From positions 2,356,001-2,420,000 of the forward strand of contig JMMB01000007.1 in NCBI GenBank assembly GCA_000686145.1: a stretch of DNA of 64,000 nt, read 5' to 3'. The translations under genes were made by a program, and so were the position numbers. Below the pieces are notes generated by a model, which saw nothing but the letters and a program-made list of their open reading frames with translations, did no database searches and was not told the origin of the DNA. Positions 26,621 through 35,242 of this stretch are shown here, in pieces. Source of the DNA: Peptostreptococcaceae bacterium VA2. Lineage in GTDB: Bacteria; Bacillota; Clostridia; Peptostreptococcales; Peptostreptococcaceae. Position 1 is the first letter of the stretch. The number at the start of each line of letters is the position of its first letter.

Positions 26621-27100
26621 TTATTTAGTTTGTTTTTGAGCATCTAAAACAGTTGTATAAATATAATTATATAAATTTCCATGTCTTAGTTCATCTGTTA
26701 ATATACTAAATACCTTATCTCTAAAATAAAGGTTCGGCATTCCATTCATTATTTCTCTATATTTTTTAACTGCATTTAACTCACCATTTAGAGCTTTAAG
26801 TATTCCTTCAGTGAAATTTTCTGGTGGTATAAACTCTTCTTCTACTGGGGCTGCATCTATTCCAGTTAACTGTTTGTACATTTGCTTAAACATCTTATTA
26901 TGAGATATTTCATCTTCTCTTATTGATTCTATTGTATCTTTTATTGATTTTGACTGCTTTTTAGTAAGTATGTCTGTTGGTATATTATTTATTAGCCATT
27001 CATAAAAAAGCGCATCAGATTTTTCACCTTCTACAGATTGTTGCATTAGATTTACTGAATTTATAAATGACTTTGATGTTGGGTAATCATAATTAAACAT
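26621..27100 (-). CDS. Ferritin-like four-helix protein
   Basis: 159 residues, mostly helical. Acidic/His pairs placed as in a ferritin-like di-iron centre: EGEKSDALFYEW, EDEISHNKMF, ALNGELNAVKKY and DELRHGNLY, giving Glu and ExxH ligands on four helices. Rubrerythrin-related, without a rubredoxin domain. Could be an oxygen or peroxide scavenger. GGGAGG site. Confidence 0.8.
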   Translation of the reverse strand: MFNYDYPTSKSFINSVNLMQQSVEGEKSDALFYEWLINNIPTDILTKKQSKSIKDTIESIREDEISHNKMFKQMYKQLTGIDAAPVEEEFIPPENFTEGILKALNGELNAVKKYREIMNGMPNLYFRDKVFSILTDELRHGNLYNYIYTTVLDAQKQTK

Positions 27101-27241
27101 AAAATTTCCTCCCTATTATAATATATATCTATGTATATTATTCAGGTTGTGACAATATTGTTCTTTATTTTCATTTTATATTTTAATTTATGCCAAGATT
27201 ATGGTTAAAATCCTATTTTAAATATTAAAGTAATATAAAAC

Positions 27242-27283
27242 AAAAAAGTACTCTCTTAAATATTTTCAAGAGAATACTTTTTT
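27242..27283. terminator. Terminator after the rhodanese operon
   Basis: AAAAAAGTACTCTCTT pairs with AAGAGAATACTTTTTT (one mismatch); T-run on the minus strand. Confidence 0.75.
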
Positions 27284-27291
27284 ATATAATC

Positions 27292-27732
27292 TTATCTTCT
27301 ATCTAGCTTTTTATAACTAAACATAGTTACTACCACTTGTATCACAAGTACTAATGAAAATGCTATTATAAAATAGTGATATGCTAACTTACTAGCAAAA
27401 TATCCACTACTCATAACTATAAAAAGCATTATACTCAATATAGTAGTTATCGCTAATTGAACTTTAAAAAACTTAGATACTCTTTTCTTCATAAAATAAG
27501 CTAATAATACTAAAAATATTATAATTAATATTATTGAAATTATCTTTTGAACTTGCAAGTTTTCTGGTGAAAAAATGCCATTTTCAAATTGGTATTTTTT
27601 ATAATAAACATGGTGCATAACACCAGCCTTTTTATTCGTTAGATATTGTATTATAAATGTAGCTACTATTATAGCACTTTGTATAAAAGCTACTAATCTA
27701 TATATAATCATACTAAAATTTGATTTTTTCAT
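27292..27732 (-). CDS. Four-helix membrane protein downstream of the rhodanese lipoprotein
   Basis: 146 residues with four helices (about 8-28, 62-80, 90-108, 115-137) and a loop with GVMHHVYYKKYQFENGIFSP between helices 1 and 2. Starts 3 bases after the lipoprotein gene ends, so the two are cotranscribed and probably work together. No named family recognised. Confidence 0.6.
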   Translation of the reverse strand: MKKSNFSMIIYRLVAFIQSAIIVATFIIQYLTNKKAGVMHHVYYKKYQFENGIFSPENLQVQKIISIILIIIFLVLLAYFMKKRVSKFFKVQLAITTILSIMLFIVMSSGYFASKLAYHYFIIAFSLVLVIQVVVTMFSYKKLDRR

Positions 27733-27735
27733 ACT

Positions 27736-29109
27736 TTATTTAGGTTCTCCAGTTTCTGTAGGATTTGCAGAATCAGTACTCCATCCTATCCATCCATCAC
27801 TATATAAAGAAGTTTTATCATATCCCATAACATTAGCATATGTTAAAACTTCTGCTGCTCTCCAACCACTTCCACACATAAATGCTAATTGGTTATTTGT
27901 ATCTATACCACATTCTTTCCATAGATCTTTTATTTCATTTGCATTTCTCATAGTTTTATCTATGTTTCTATAGTAATTAAGAGATGTCGACCCTTCTGTT
28001 CCTGCGTATCCATAAACTGCTCCTGGTATACGCCCTTTTTTCTTGTGGTAGCTATATCCTGATATTTTCCCTATATATTCATCCCACATACGATTATCAA
28101 CTAAAGTGAATTTATCATCTTTTAATTTTTCTTTTAATTCAGGTATAGTATCTATTAAATCAGGGTTAGCAGGTATCGTTGCTCCAAAGTCAGCTCCTGG
28201 TGTTTTAGGATTACTTTTAGTTTCTAGTTCATATCCTGCGCTAACCCAAGAATCACTTCCTCCGTTTAATACTCTAACATCATTCACACCGATATATCTT
28301 AGCACAGTTGCTACACGATAAGATGCCATTGGCTCAGCTCCTGTTACTATTATAGTATCATCTTTTGTGAAACCATAATCCTTAGCAAATTTAGCTAAAT
28401 CTTCATCACTTGCTAACATCCAAGTTGGTGGTGGTTCTACTGTATCTGTATTTATATGAACACTAGTTGGTATATGACCTTTTTTATAGCTTTCAGTCTC
28501 TTCTCCCCAACTCGCTTCAACTATCTTTACATTTTTTGCTTTTTCGAATGTTTCTGGTTTTTTTCCATCAACAACTTCTTTAACTACCTTTGCAGGCACT
28601 ATCATTTTATAATCTTCATATTTTTCTAATGGTAAATTTTTATCATCAGCCCATTGGTCTATGTCATATGTATATAAATTTTTATATCCATTTTCATTTA
28701 AATAACTTGCAACTTCATTGCTAGCTTTACCGTCAGTATCATATAAAACTATGTTTTTATCTTTTTCTATTCCTTTATTTTTTAAAGCTTCTTTTAATAT
28801 TTTATCTTTATCTTTATTCTCAACACTTAACCAATTATAAGAAAAATCTACTGCTTGTGGTATATGTCCACCTCTTTTTTCTCCATTTAAAGTCCATCCA
28901 TTGTATGAATCATTTAATCTAGTATCTACAACTACCCAATCATCTTTATCTACATTATTTTTTAGTTCTTCTGTTGAAATAACCTTAGTTTTAACTTCAC
29001 TTGCTTCTGGTTTTTCATTCTCTTTATTGCTACATGCAGATAGTGTTAGCATACTTGTTATTAAAGTACTTATTAGTGCTATGTTTTTAAAAGTTCGCTT
29101 CAAGTTCAT
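27736..29109 (-). CDS. Lipoprotein with three rhodanese domains
   Basis: 457 residues. Lipoprotein signal ending TLSACSN (Cys near 26). Rhodanese-like units at about 45-165, 170-300 and 310-457, each with a WVVVDTR/LVDNRMWDEY-type start and a GHIP/GRIPGA segment. Only the last has the active-site cysteine loop (FMCGSGWRAAE); at that place the first has LYDTDGKAS and the second VTGAEPMAS. So it is probably one catalytic sulfurtransferase domain with two structural ones, displayed outside the membrane. Thiosulfate is a plausible donor. A comparable lipoprotein occurs in related clostridia. Confidence 0.85.
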   Translation of the reverse strand: MNLKRTFKNIALISTLITSMLTLSACSNKENEKPEASEVKTKVISTEELKNNVDKDDWVVVDTRLNDSYNGWTLNGEKRGGHIPQAVDFSYNWLSVENKDKDKILKEALKNKGIEKDKNIVLYDTDGKASNEVASYLNENGYKNLYTYDIDQWADDKNLPLEKYEDYKMIVPAKVVKEVVDGKKPETFEKAKNVKIVEASWGEETESYKKGHIPTSVHINTDTVEPPPTWMLASDEDLAKFAKDYGFTKDDTIIVTGAEPMASYRVATVLRYIGVNDVRVLNGGSDSWVSAGYELETKSNPKTPGADFGATIPANPDLIDTIPELKEKLKDDKFTLVDNRMWDEYIGKISGYSYHKKKGRIPGAVYGYAGTEGSTSLNYYRNIDKTMRNANEIKDLWKECGIDTNNQLAFMCGSGWRAAEVLTYANVMGYDKTSLYSDGWIGWSTDSANPTETGEPK

Positions 29110-29262
29110 TTACCTACCTTTTTGTCATTTTTATATATATTGTTTCATATTACCAAAATAACATTTATTAGTATAGCAATATAGGTAATTCCTATATCAT
29201 CGTACATAATTATAGAAATCACCTATATTAATTTCAAATATTTCAAACGTTTTTAATCTATA

Positions 29263-29952
29263 TTAATCTCCAACTCCAAAATCAGTATTGTTATAAAGTA
29301 CTTCAATTTTTGGATTTTCATCTAAAAATTTATATTTTTCTTTAAACCATTTTACTATTTCTTCATCTCTTTTTATTTGTGATGTATTGTCTATAAATAC
29401 ATTAATAGTAGCATGATCAAAATTATTTAATACTATTTCCATATCTTTATCTATCATCTCTTTTGTTTGACCTTTTATTCCTACCATCATACAAGGAGAA
29501 TCAAAATATTTTTTAATATCTTCATAAGTTTTAAACTTTGCATTTTTATTTAAAAATGTATTTCTAAATTCATAGTCAAAGCTTTCTACTCCTATTTTAA
29601 AAGTTATTGGTATTTCAAAAAAATCTCTCATTTCTTGTATTTTGTTTTTATAACACCAATGACTTTCTAAAAATAATCTTTCTATATTTTTTTCTTTTAT
29701 TACTTCTTTTATTTTATTAAGTGTAGCCTTTGGTAATTCAAAGCAACTTCCTGAATTTATTACCTCAAGTACTTTGTATTTACCAGACACATTTTCTAAA
29801 ACTTCAAAGTTTAATTCATTCATTTCATTTTCCAAAGTTGAATTGTCTAATATATAATCACAAAAGCTGCACTTCCCCCATATACATGGGTATCCTTTAA
29901 GAAGCACTATCTCTCTAATATTTTTATTTGTTACTTCACTATATCTATCCAT
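29263..29952 (-). CDS. queL: Radical SAM queuine lyase, QueL-like
   Basis: 229 residues. The cluster motif is in KGYPCIWGKCSFCDY: spacing CX4CX2C, one longer than the usual radical SAM CX3CX2C. Later KVLEVINSGSCFELP and KIGVESFDYEFRNTFLNKNA carry SAM-domain glycine and arginine positions. Third gene behind the preQ1 riboswitch, after a hydrolase and a transporter, matching the queK-queT-queL salvage set described in Clostridioides difficile, where QueL releases queuine from queuosine 5'-phosphate (from memory). The context argues more strongly than the sequence. Confidence 0.72.
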   Translation of the reverse strand: MDRYSEVTNKNIREIVLLKGYPCIWGKCSFCDYILDNSTLENEMNELNFEVLENVSGKYKVLEVINSGSCFELPKATLNKIKEVIKEKNIERLFLESHWCYKNKIQEMRDFFEIPITFKIGVESFDYEFRNTFLNKNAKFKTYEDIKKYFDSPCMMVGIKGQTKEMIDKDMEIVLNNFDHATINVFIDNTSQIKRDEEIVKWFKEKYKFLDENPKIEVLYNNTDFGVGD

Positions 29953-29966
29953 AATATCTCCTTTAT

Positions 29967-30527
29967 CTATTTGCTTGTCATAGATAGCTTAATACTTTTA
30001 GGAAGCGCATTAACTCCTAATGCTACCAATGCTACTGCTACAAATTTATCTGCATAGTCTGTAAATATTTGTACTATAAACACACTTACTACATCAGGCA
30101 TTCCTACAACTCTAAGTATCTGAACTATATATGAAGAACCTGATGATGTAACTCCTCCAAATAAATAAGCAGCTATCACAGCACTTATTATAGACGTTGG
30201 AATTGTAAATATAAGTACTCCTAAAGGTGTTTTTTTACCTTTTAAAAATCCTTTTTCATACATAAGTCCTGCAAAGAATCCCGTTGATATTTGAACAGGT
30301 GCAAAGTAAAGTGAATATATGTCAAATGTCATACCACTAACTAAACTTCCACAGACTCCAGTTATTACTGCATATTTAGGTCCTAATAAAGCAGCTATCA
30401 TTATAGTTCCTATAGAATCTAGATATATTGGTAGTTTTAAATTAAGAGCTATAAAAGCACCTATAATATTTAACGCTACTCCTAACCCAATTAAGGTAAT
30501 AGTTCTAACATTAGTTTTTTTATTCAT
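29967..30527 (-). CDS. queT: ECF transporter S component, QueT-like
   Basis: 186 residues, six predicted helices. The opening ITLIGLGVALNIIGAFIALN and PIYLDSIGTIMIAALLGPKY are typical of S components of energy-coupling-factor transporters. No EcfA/EcfT genes here; it would use the shared module. Sits 14 bases before queL and directly after queK under the preQ1 riboswitch, so import of queuine or queuosine is the likely role. Confidence 0.78.
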   Translation of the reverse strand: MNKKTNVRTITLIGLGVALNIIGAFIALNLKLPIYLDSIGTIMIAALLGPKYAVITGVCGSLVSGMTFDIYSLYFAPVQISTGFFAGLMYEKGFLKGKKTPLGVLIFTIPTSIISAVIAAYLFGGVTSSGSSYIVQILRVVGMPDVVSVFIVQIFTDYADKFVAVALVALGVNALPKSIKLSMTSK

Positions 30528-30528
30528 G

Positions 30529-31497
30529 TTATATCACCCCTTTTACTGAGTCTATAACATCTTCATATCCTTTAAACAGTCGTTTTAAGAACATATACAT
30601 AAATTTCTTTTCATCAGCATCAGTTAATACAACTGCATTATTTTCTTTTTTGTAAAAGTCAAAACTATCAACTACAGATTGCCCCATAGCTATACCATCT
30701 TCTACTACTCCAACAAAAGATTCAAAGCCTTCACATATGCTTCTATCTATAAAATATGCTACTGCTAATGGGTCATTTATCACGCACCCAATTACTTTTT
30801 CTTGTTCCCAATGAAAATCAATATAAAATCTTGTAATCTCTGTTATATACTTAGCCATATCTTTATCAAGTCTGTTAATAAACTCTATTATATTTGGTGT
30901 AAGTACAATTTTTCTAGTTACATCTAATCCTACCATGTGAATTTTTCTAGGTAAGTTCTTGTAAACATAATCAGCTCCATGAGGATCTACCCAGTAATTA
31001 AATTCTGCTACTGGTGAACAATTTCCATGAATTCTAAAAGCTCCACCCATAGACACAAACTCATCTAAGTTGTTGAAAGCTTCTTTATCTTTCATAAGTG
31101 CTTTTGCTATATTAGTAAGAGGTCCTAGGGCTATTATAGATATTTTTTCATTATTTTTTAAAGTATCTATTATAAAATCAATTCCTCCATCTTTAATTTG
31201 AGCATCACTTATTTCTTCATAAAAATTCTCTCCCACTCCATCTTCTCCGTGGGTATCTTGTGCTGTTACAAGTTCTCTTTTTAATGGATATTCTTCTCCT
31301 ACATATACAGGTACATGTAATGAAGAACACATTTGAAGTGCTTTTAGAGCATTTTTTGCTCCAAGTTTTGCAGGTACATTTCCACTACAAGTAGTTATAC
31401 CTACTACTTCTAGTTCCGGTGAGTTTAGTGCTAGAAGAATTGCCAGAGAATCATCTATCCCTGGGTCACAATCAATTATTACTTTTCTTTTTTGCAT
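30529..31497 (-). CDS. queK: Nucleoside hydrolase, QueK-like queuosine hydrolase
   Basis: 322 residues of the inosine-uridine nucleoside hydrolase family. KVIIDCDPGIDDSLAILLAL is the DxDxxxDD calcium and ribose site, and CSPVAEFNYWVDPHGADYVY and NDPLAVAYFID complete it. In the salvage pathway known from C. difficile, this hydrolase splits queuosine to queuine. First gene after the preQ1-I aptamer, AAGGAGG site within the switch. Other nucleosides cannot be excluded by sequence. Confidence 0.78.
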   Translation of the reverse strand: MQKRKVIIDCDPGIDDSLAILLALNSPELEVVGITTCSGNVPAKLGAKNALKALQMCSSLHVPVYVGEEYPLKRELVTAQDTHGEDGVGENFYEEISDAQIKDGGIDFIIDTLKNNEKISIIALGPLTNIAKALMKDKEAFNNLDEFVSMGGAFRIHGNCSPVAEFNYWVDPHGADYVYKNLPRKIHMVGLDVTRKIVLTPNIIEFINRLDKDMAKYITEITRFYIDFHWEQEKVIGCVINDPLAVAYFIDRSICEGFESFVGVVEDGIAMGQSVVDSFDFYKKENNAVVLTDADEKKFMYMFLKRLFKGYEDVIDSVKGVI

Positions 31498-31504
31498 AAT
31501 AATG

Positions 31505-31627
31505 CCTCCTTAAAAATTATTAATAAGGAGAACCTTACAACTTAAAAGTCATAGCTAAGGATACGTATTATATACTGCCACTATATAAACACCTTAGTTT
31601 TTTATACTTGGAGGTTCTCGAACAAGT
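31505..31627 (-). promoter_or_regulatory. PreQ1-I riboswitch with Shine-Dalgarno sequestering arm
   Basis: Minus strand: P1 ACTTG (31627-31623) with CAAGT (31610-31606), loop TTCGAGAACCTC, and A-rich tail ATAAAAAACTAAGG (31605-31592). CCT in the loop can pair with the terminal AGG, as in the known pseudoknot. Downstream, CTCCTT (31530-31525) can cover the queK ribosome site AAGGAG (31510-31505). GGTTCTC (31534-31528) can instead pair with GAGAACC of the aptamer (31619-31613). The two pairings exclude each other, giving translational OFF with ligand (inference). Confidence 0.85.
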
Positions 31628-31859
31628 CCTAAATAAAAGTTATTAATGCTTTTATTTAGATTTTCAATTTATATATTAATATAATATTTACTATTTGATT
31701 ATATCATACTAAAAATGCATTTAAAACAAAAACTATATATGCCAATAATCTATATTTGTACTAATTTATATATTAATTATTTATTTTGTATTAACACTAA
31801 TTTCACAAAAATCATAAAGTAATACGATAGTAAATATTTAAATACAGGGGGGGATTAAT

Positions 31860-32594
31860 ATGGCTAATAATACTGACAAAGTCATTATAGATGTTGCATC
31901 AGGGAATATAATAGATGAGCATTCAAAAGACAACGTAATACTTGTAGGTGTTCATCCTTCAACAGATAGTAAGTATGTAGATAATATTAAACTCATACTA
32001 AATCCTAAAAGTGACTCACCCGTATCTATAGATTTTAATTATGGTGGATATAACATGCAACTTTTCATAGGTGATTTTACAGGAGATAATAAGTCAGAAA
32101 TCATGGTAAGAGGTGGATTTGGTGGATCTGGTGGATTTGAAATCGGAGTTATTTACAAATATGAAGGCAATAAATTAATAGAAATATTTAATCAAGATAA
32201 ATTTTATGAAGATAATACTTGTACTGCTAAATATACAGATAATTATAAAGTACACGTAAACTGTGGAACTAAAAAATTTTCTATAGATTTATCTTCAAGA
32301 CCAAAACAATACTTAAATGAAATATATTTATCTGATGGTAGTGTTAAACCTTATTATGAGCCATATGTAGATGCACCAAGTGCAATTTATCCTATAAAAC
32401 AAGTTTATAATAATTATTATGAACTTCTTATCCAGCAAAGAATCGTAGGTATAGTAAATGCAGATACATTAGGCATAATCCAAACTTTAGGAAATTTAGA
32501 AAATAGTAAATTTGAAATCTTATCTAAGGGATTACTATTTTTATCATATCTAGATGCTGAAAACAGAAAAAATTCTAAAAATTCTAAAAAATAA
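31860..32594 (+). CDS. Unrecognised 244-residue soluble protein
   Basis: No signal peptide. Residues 58-100 (NYGGYNMQLFIGDFTGDNKS then EIMVRGGFGGSGGFEIGVIY) have a GDFTGDNKSEI calcium-loop pattern reminiscent of FG-GAP/VCBS beta-propeller blades, but only one is seen. The tail is lysine and asparagine rich. Very strong GGGGGG site. Single gene with a terminator. Many clostridial spore formers carry similar sequences, so a spore or surface role is possible but unproven. Confidence 0.6.
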   Translation: MANNTDKVIIDVASGNIIDEHSKDNVILVGVHPSTDSKYVDNIKLILNPKSDSPVSIDFNYGGYNMQLFIGDFTGDNKSEIMVRGGFGGSGGFEIGVIYKYEGNKLIEIFNQDKFYEDNTCTAKYTDNYKVHVNCGTKKFSIDLSSRPKQYLNEIYLSDGSVKPYYEPYVDAPSAIYPIKQVYNNYYELLIQQRIVGIVNADTLGIIQTLGNLENSKFEILSKGLLFLSYLDAENRKNSKNSKK

Positions 32595-32612
32595 TAAACA
32601 AGGATACTTAAA

Positions 32613-32659
32613 GATTATAGATAAAGTTCATCCAAAATGAATGAACTTTATCTATAATC
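32613..32659. terminator. Large hairpin between convergent genes
   Basis: Perfect 19-bp stem (GATTATAGATAAAGTTCAT with its complement), 9-base loop; follows the 244-residue gene and precedes the end of the FNT gene. Lacks a long T-run. Confidence 0.65.
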
Positions 32660-32671
32660 AAATATAATATC

Positions 32672-33445
32672 TTACTTTTTCTCACTTCCAAGTATATAAG
32701 TGCCAACACCCATAAATAATGCTCCACCTATAATATTTCCTAAAGTTACTGCAAATAAATTGTATGCTGCTGAAGCTATTGTAACAGTTTGTATTGCTGG
32801 TGATAATAAAGCCACTCCAAATACAGTCATATTAGCTACACTATGCTCAAATCCACTTGTTATAAATGCAAATAAACACATAAATATTATTATCAACTTA
32901 GCACTATCACTGTTGGTTCTAGCTGAACATAAAACTGCTAAACATACTAATATATTACATAAAATTCCTCTAAATACTAATGCCATAAATGGTGCTGATG
33001 CTTTTGCAGCTGCCACAGTACCAAAAAACTCCATAACAGGCCCTTTATTAATTAGTCCAGTTCCTACAAATAAGCCTGCAACTACTAATGAACCTAGTAA
33101 GTTACCTACATAACTATAAATCCATACTTTTCCGGTGTCACGAAGAGTTACACCTTTATTTAAAGCACCTGCTGTCATTACTAAGTTATTACCTGTAAAT
33201 AACTCTGTTCCTGTCATTATTACTAAACTAAGAGCTATAGCAAATGATGCACCCATCATTATCTTTGTCATAGGAGAATCTGACGCTGATAAAAGTCCTC
33301 CTATTGTAAATATTAAAATTATTCCAATACCTACATAAAGCCCTGCAAAAGCTGCGGATGTTAAATATTTCAACTTACTTTTATTTAACATGCTTATTTT
33401 ACTCTTTGCCGAATTAGTTAGTTTTTCTAATGTTTCATTATGCAT
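32672..33445 (-). CDS. Formate/nitrite-family channel, probable hydrosulfide channel
   Basis: 257 residues, six helices. GTELFTGNNLVMTAGAL is the FNT signature and SGFEHSVANMTVFG carries the conserved pore histidine. It lies 29 bases after asrC. In C. difficile the FNT channel linked to asrABC (HSC/FNT3) conducts hydrosulfide (known), so it should release the sulfide produced by the reductase. Specificity is inferred from context. Confidence 0.85.
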   Translation of the reverse strand: MHNETLEKLTNSAKSKISMLNKSKLKYLTSAAFAGLYVGIGIILIFTIGGLLSASDSPMTKIMMGASFAIALSLVIMTGTELFTGNNLVMTAGALNKGVTLRDTGKVWIYSYVGNLLGSLVVAGLFVGTGLINKGPVMEFFGTVAAAKASAPFMALVFRGILCNILVCLAVLCSARTNSDSAKLIIIFMCLFAFITSGFEHSVANMTVFGVALLSPAIQTVTIASAAYNLFAVTLGNIIGGALFMGVGTYILGSEKK

Positions 33446-33474
33446 AATTTAGCCTCCATGACCTTTTTTAAATT

Positions 33475-34437
33475 TTAATATTTCACACCACTCCAAGAAA
33501 CATTTTGATTTACGATAGTTATGTCATCAAAGTTTACGCCTTTTAATGCCCATTTTTTAAATTCCATAAATCCAGTTCTATCTACTATATATCCAACATG
33601 CTCTTTTGCAAGACTTCTATCTATATAATGTTCTACATATCTGTATGTATTTAATATTATTTTTATAATATTTTCTTCATCAGCCCATATTAAAAAGTCT
33701 TCTGCTAATCTTGGGTTCTTTTTACCACTTCTACCCATTATAGCTAGTCTATAATATTTTTTAGAATCTCTAGTCCATGCATTTGTTGGGCAGTTAAGAA
33801 CACATTCTCCACATCCTATACATTTGCTATGATCTCTTATTACTCTATAATTTTCAGCATGAAGTGCTCCTGTTGATAAACTTTTACACTTTTTAACGCA
33901 TGCTCCACATGATACACATCTATCTTTTTCATAAATAGGTAAAGCCATGCCAATTATTCCAAAATCATGACTTCTTGCTTTTATACAATCATTTGGGCAT
34001 CCTGTTAAAGCTACTTTAACGTGTAAATCATTAGGGAATACTGCATCTTCTATTTTCTTTGCAAATTTAGTTGTGTTGTACTGTCCTTTTGGACAAACTT
34101 TATTTCCTATACAAGCAGCTATATTTCTAGTTCCTGCTGATGGATACCCGCTACCTTTTGTAGTTTGATTTATATCCATTTTGTCTATTATTGGTTGTAT
34201 AAGTTTATTTATCTCTTGCATATCTTCCATGTTTATTCCAAGTATCTCAAAGCCTTGTCTTGTTGTTATGTGAATTTGACCATTTCCATATTCACTTGCA
34301 ATCTTTGAAACTGTCATTAAACTTTCAGGGTCTACACATCCGCCTGGTATTCTAACTCTAAGTGCTGTTTCATATTTATTTTTAGTTATTCTAAAAGCAT
34401 TTTTCATTGTTTTTTTAGTATTTAAATCTCTTATCAT
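33475..34437 (-). CDS. asrC: Anaerobic sulfite reductase subunit C
   Basis: 320 residues. Sirohaem/4Fe-4S motif CIGNKVCPKGQYNT plus LTGCPNDCIKARSHD in the middle. Then two ferredoxin-type clusters: CVSCGACVKKCKS and CIGCGECVLNCPT. HITTRQGFEILGI is the nitrite/sulfite reductase half-domain. It reduces sulfite to sulfide using electrons passed by AsrA and AsrB. GGAGAAAAATATT site; 12 bases after asrB. Confidence 0.95.
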   Translation of the reverse strand: MIRDLNTKKTMKNAFRITKNKYETALRVRIPGGCVDPESLMTVSKIASEYGNGQIHITTRQGFEILGINMEDMQEINKLIQPIIDKMDINQTTKGSGYPSAGTRNIAACIGNKVCPKGQYNTTKFAKKIEDAVFPNDLHVKVALTGCPNDCIKARSHDFGIIGMALPIYEKDRCVSCGACVKKCKSLSTGALHAENYRVIRDHSKCIGCGECVLNCPTNAWTRDSKKYYRLAIMGRSGKKNPRLAEDFLIWADEENIIKIILNTYRYVEHYIDRSLAKEHVGYIVDRTGFMEFKKWALKGVNFDDITIVNQNVSWSGVKY

Positions 34438-34449
34438 AATATTTTTCTC

Positions 34450-35241
34450 CTAGTCTATAAGATTTTTAGCATAAGAATAGTCAAACACAGGTCCGTCTAT
34501 GCATATATAAGTGTCATCCATTTTACAATGTCCACATTTACCTATTCCGCAACACATTTTTCTTTCATATGAAACCCATATATTAGTTTCTGCTAAATCT
34601 CTTTTTAGAAATTCTCCTACACTAAAATGCATCATCATAGGAGGCCCTACTACTATTGCTGATGTGTTATTTATATCTTTTATATTTAATTGTGGAATAT
34701 AATTTGTAACTAAGCCGACATTTCCTTCATAATCATCTTGTGCTTTATCCACAGTAACTATTATGTCTAGTTTTTCACTCCATCTTTTTAAATCATCTCT
34801 AAATAACAAATCTTTTAAAGATCTAAATCCAACTATCAATTTAAAACTTTCACATTTATCAAGGTTTTCATAAAAATGTTCTACTATTCCTCTTACAGGT
34901 GCAAGCCCACTTCCTCCTGCTACTACTACAACTTCTCTTCCTTCATATTTATTTACATCAAAACCATTTCCGTATGGTCCTCTCATAAAGAAGTTATCTC
35001 CAACATTATAGTTAAATAACTCATTAGTTACTTTACCAACACTTCTTATTGTAAAATCTATATAATCTTTTCCATATCCACTTACAGATATTGGACTTTC
35101 TCCAAACTTTGGTATAGATATTTCATAATATTTTCCTGGAAGAACTCCTTCAGTACTACATTCAACTCTAAAAGTCCATTCTATATCAGTATGTTTGACT
35201 ATATCTATAATTTTTGCACTTATCGGTATATATGAATTCAT
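34450..35241 (-). CDS. asrB: Anaerobic sulfite reductase subunit B
   Basis: 263 residues. Ferredoxin-NADP reductase fold: FAD segment GPYGNGFDVN, NAD-binding VVVAGGSGLAPVRGIVEHFY, then the 2Fe-2S-type cysteines CCGIGKCGHC...C near the C-terminus, as in dihydroorotate dehydrogenase electron-transfer subunits. Takes electrons from NAD(P)H. It abuts asrA with one base between. Confidence 0.94.
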   Translation of the reverse strand: MNSYIPISAKIIDIVKHTDIEWTFRVECSTEGVLPGKYYEISIPKFGESPISVSGYGKDYIDFTIRSVGKVTNELFNYNVGDNFFMRGPYGNGFDVNKYEGREVVVVAGGSGLAPVRGIVEHFYENLDKCESFKLIVGFRSLKDLLFRDDLKRWSEKLDIIVTVDKAQDDYEGNVGLVTNYIPQLNIKDINNTSAIVVGPPMMMHFSVGEFLKRDLAETNIWVSYERKMCCGIGKCGHCKMDDTYICIDGPVFDYSYAKNLID

Positions 35242-35242
35242 A

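Noticed and set aside
32700-33113. Long plus-strand frame opposite the FNT channel
   Set aside because: Shadow of a real membrane protein; composition is not protein-like and there is no ribosome site.
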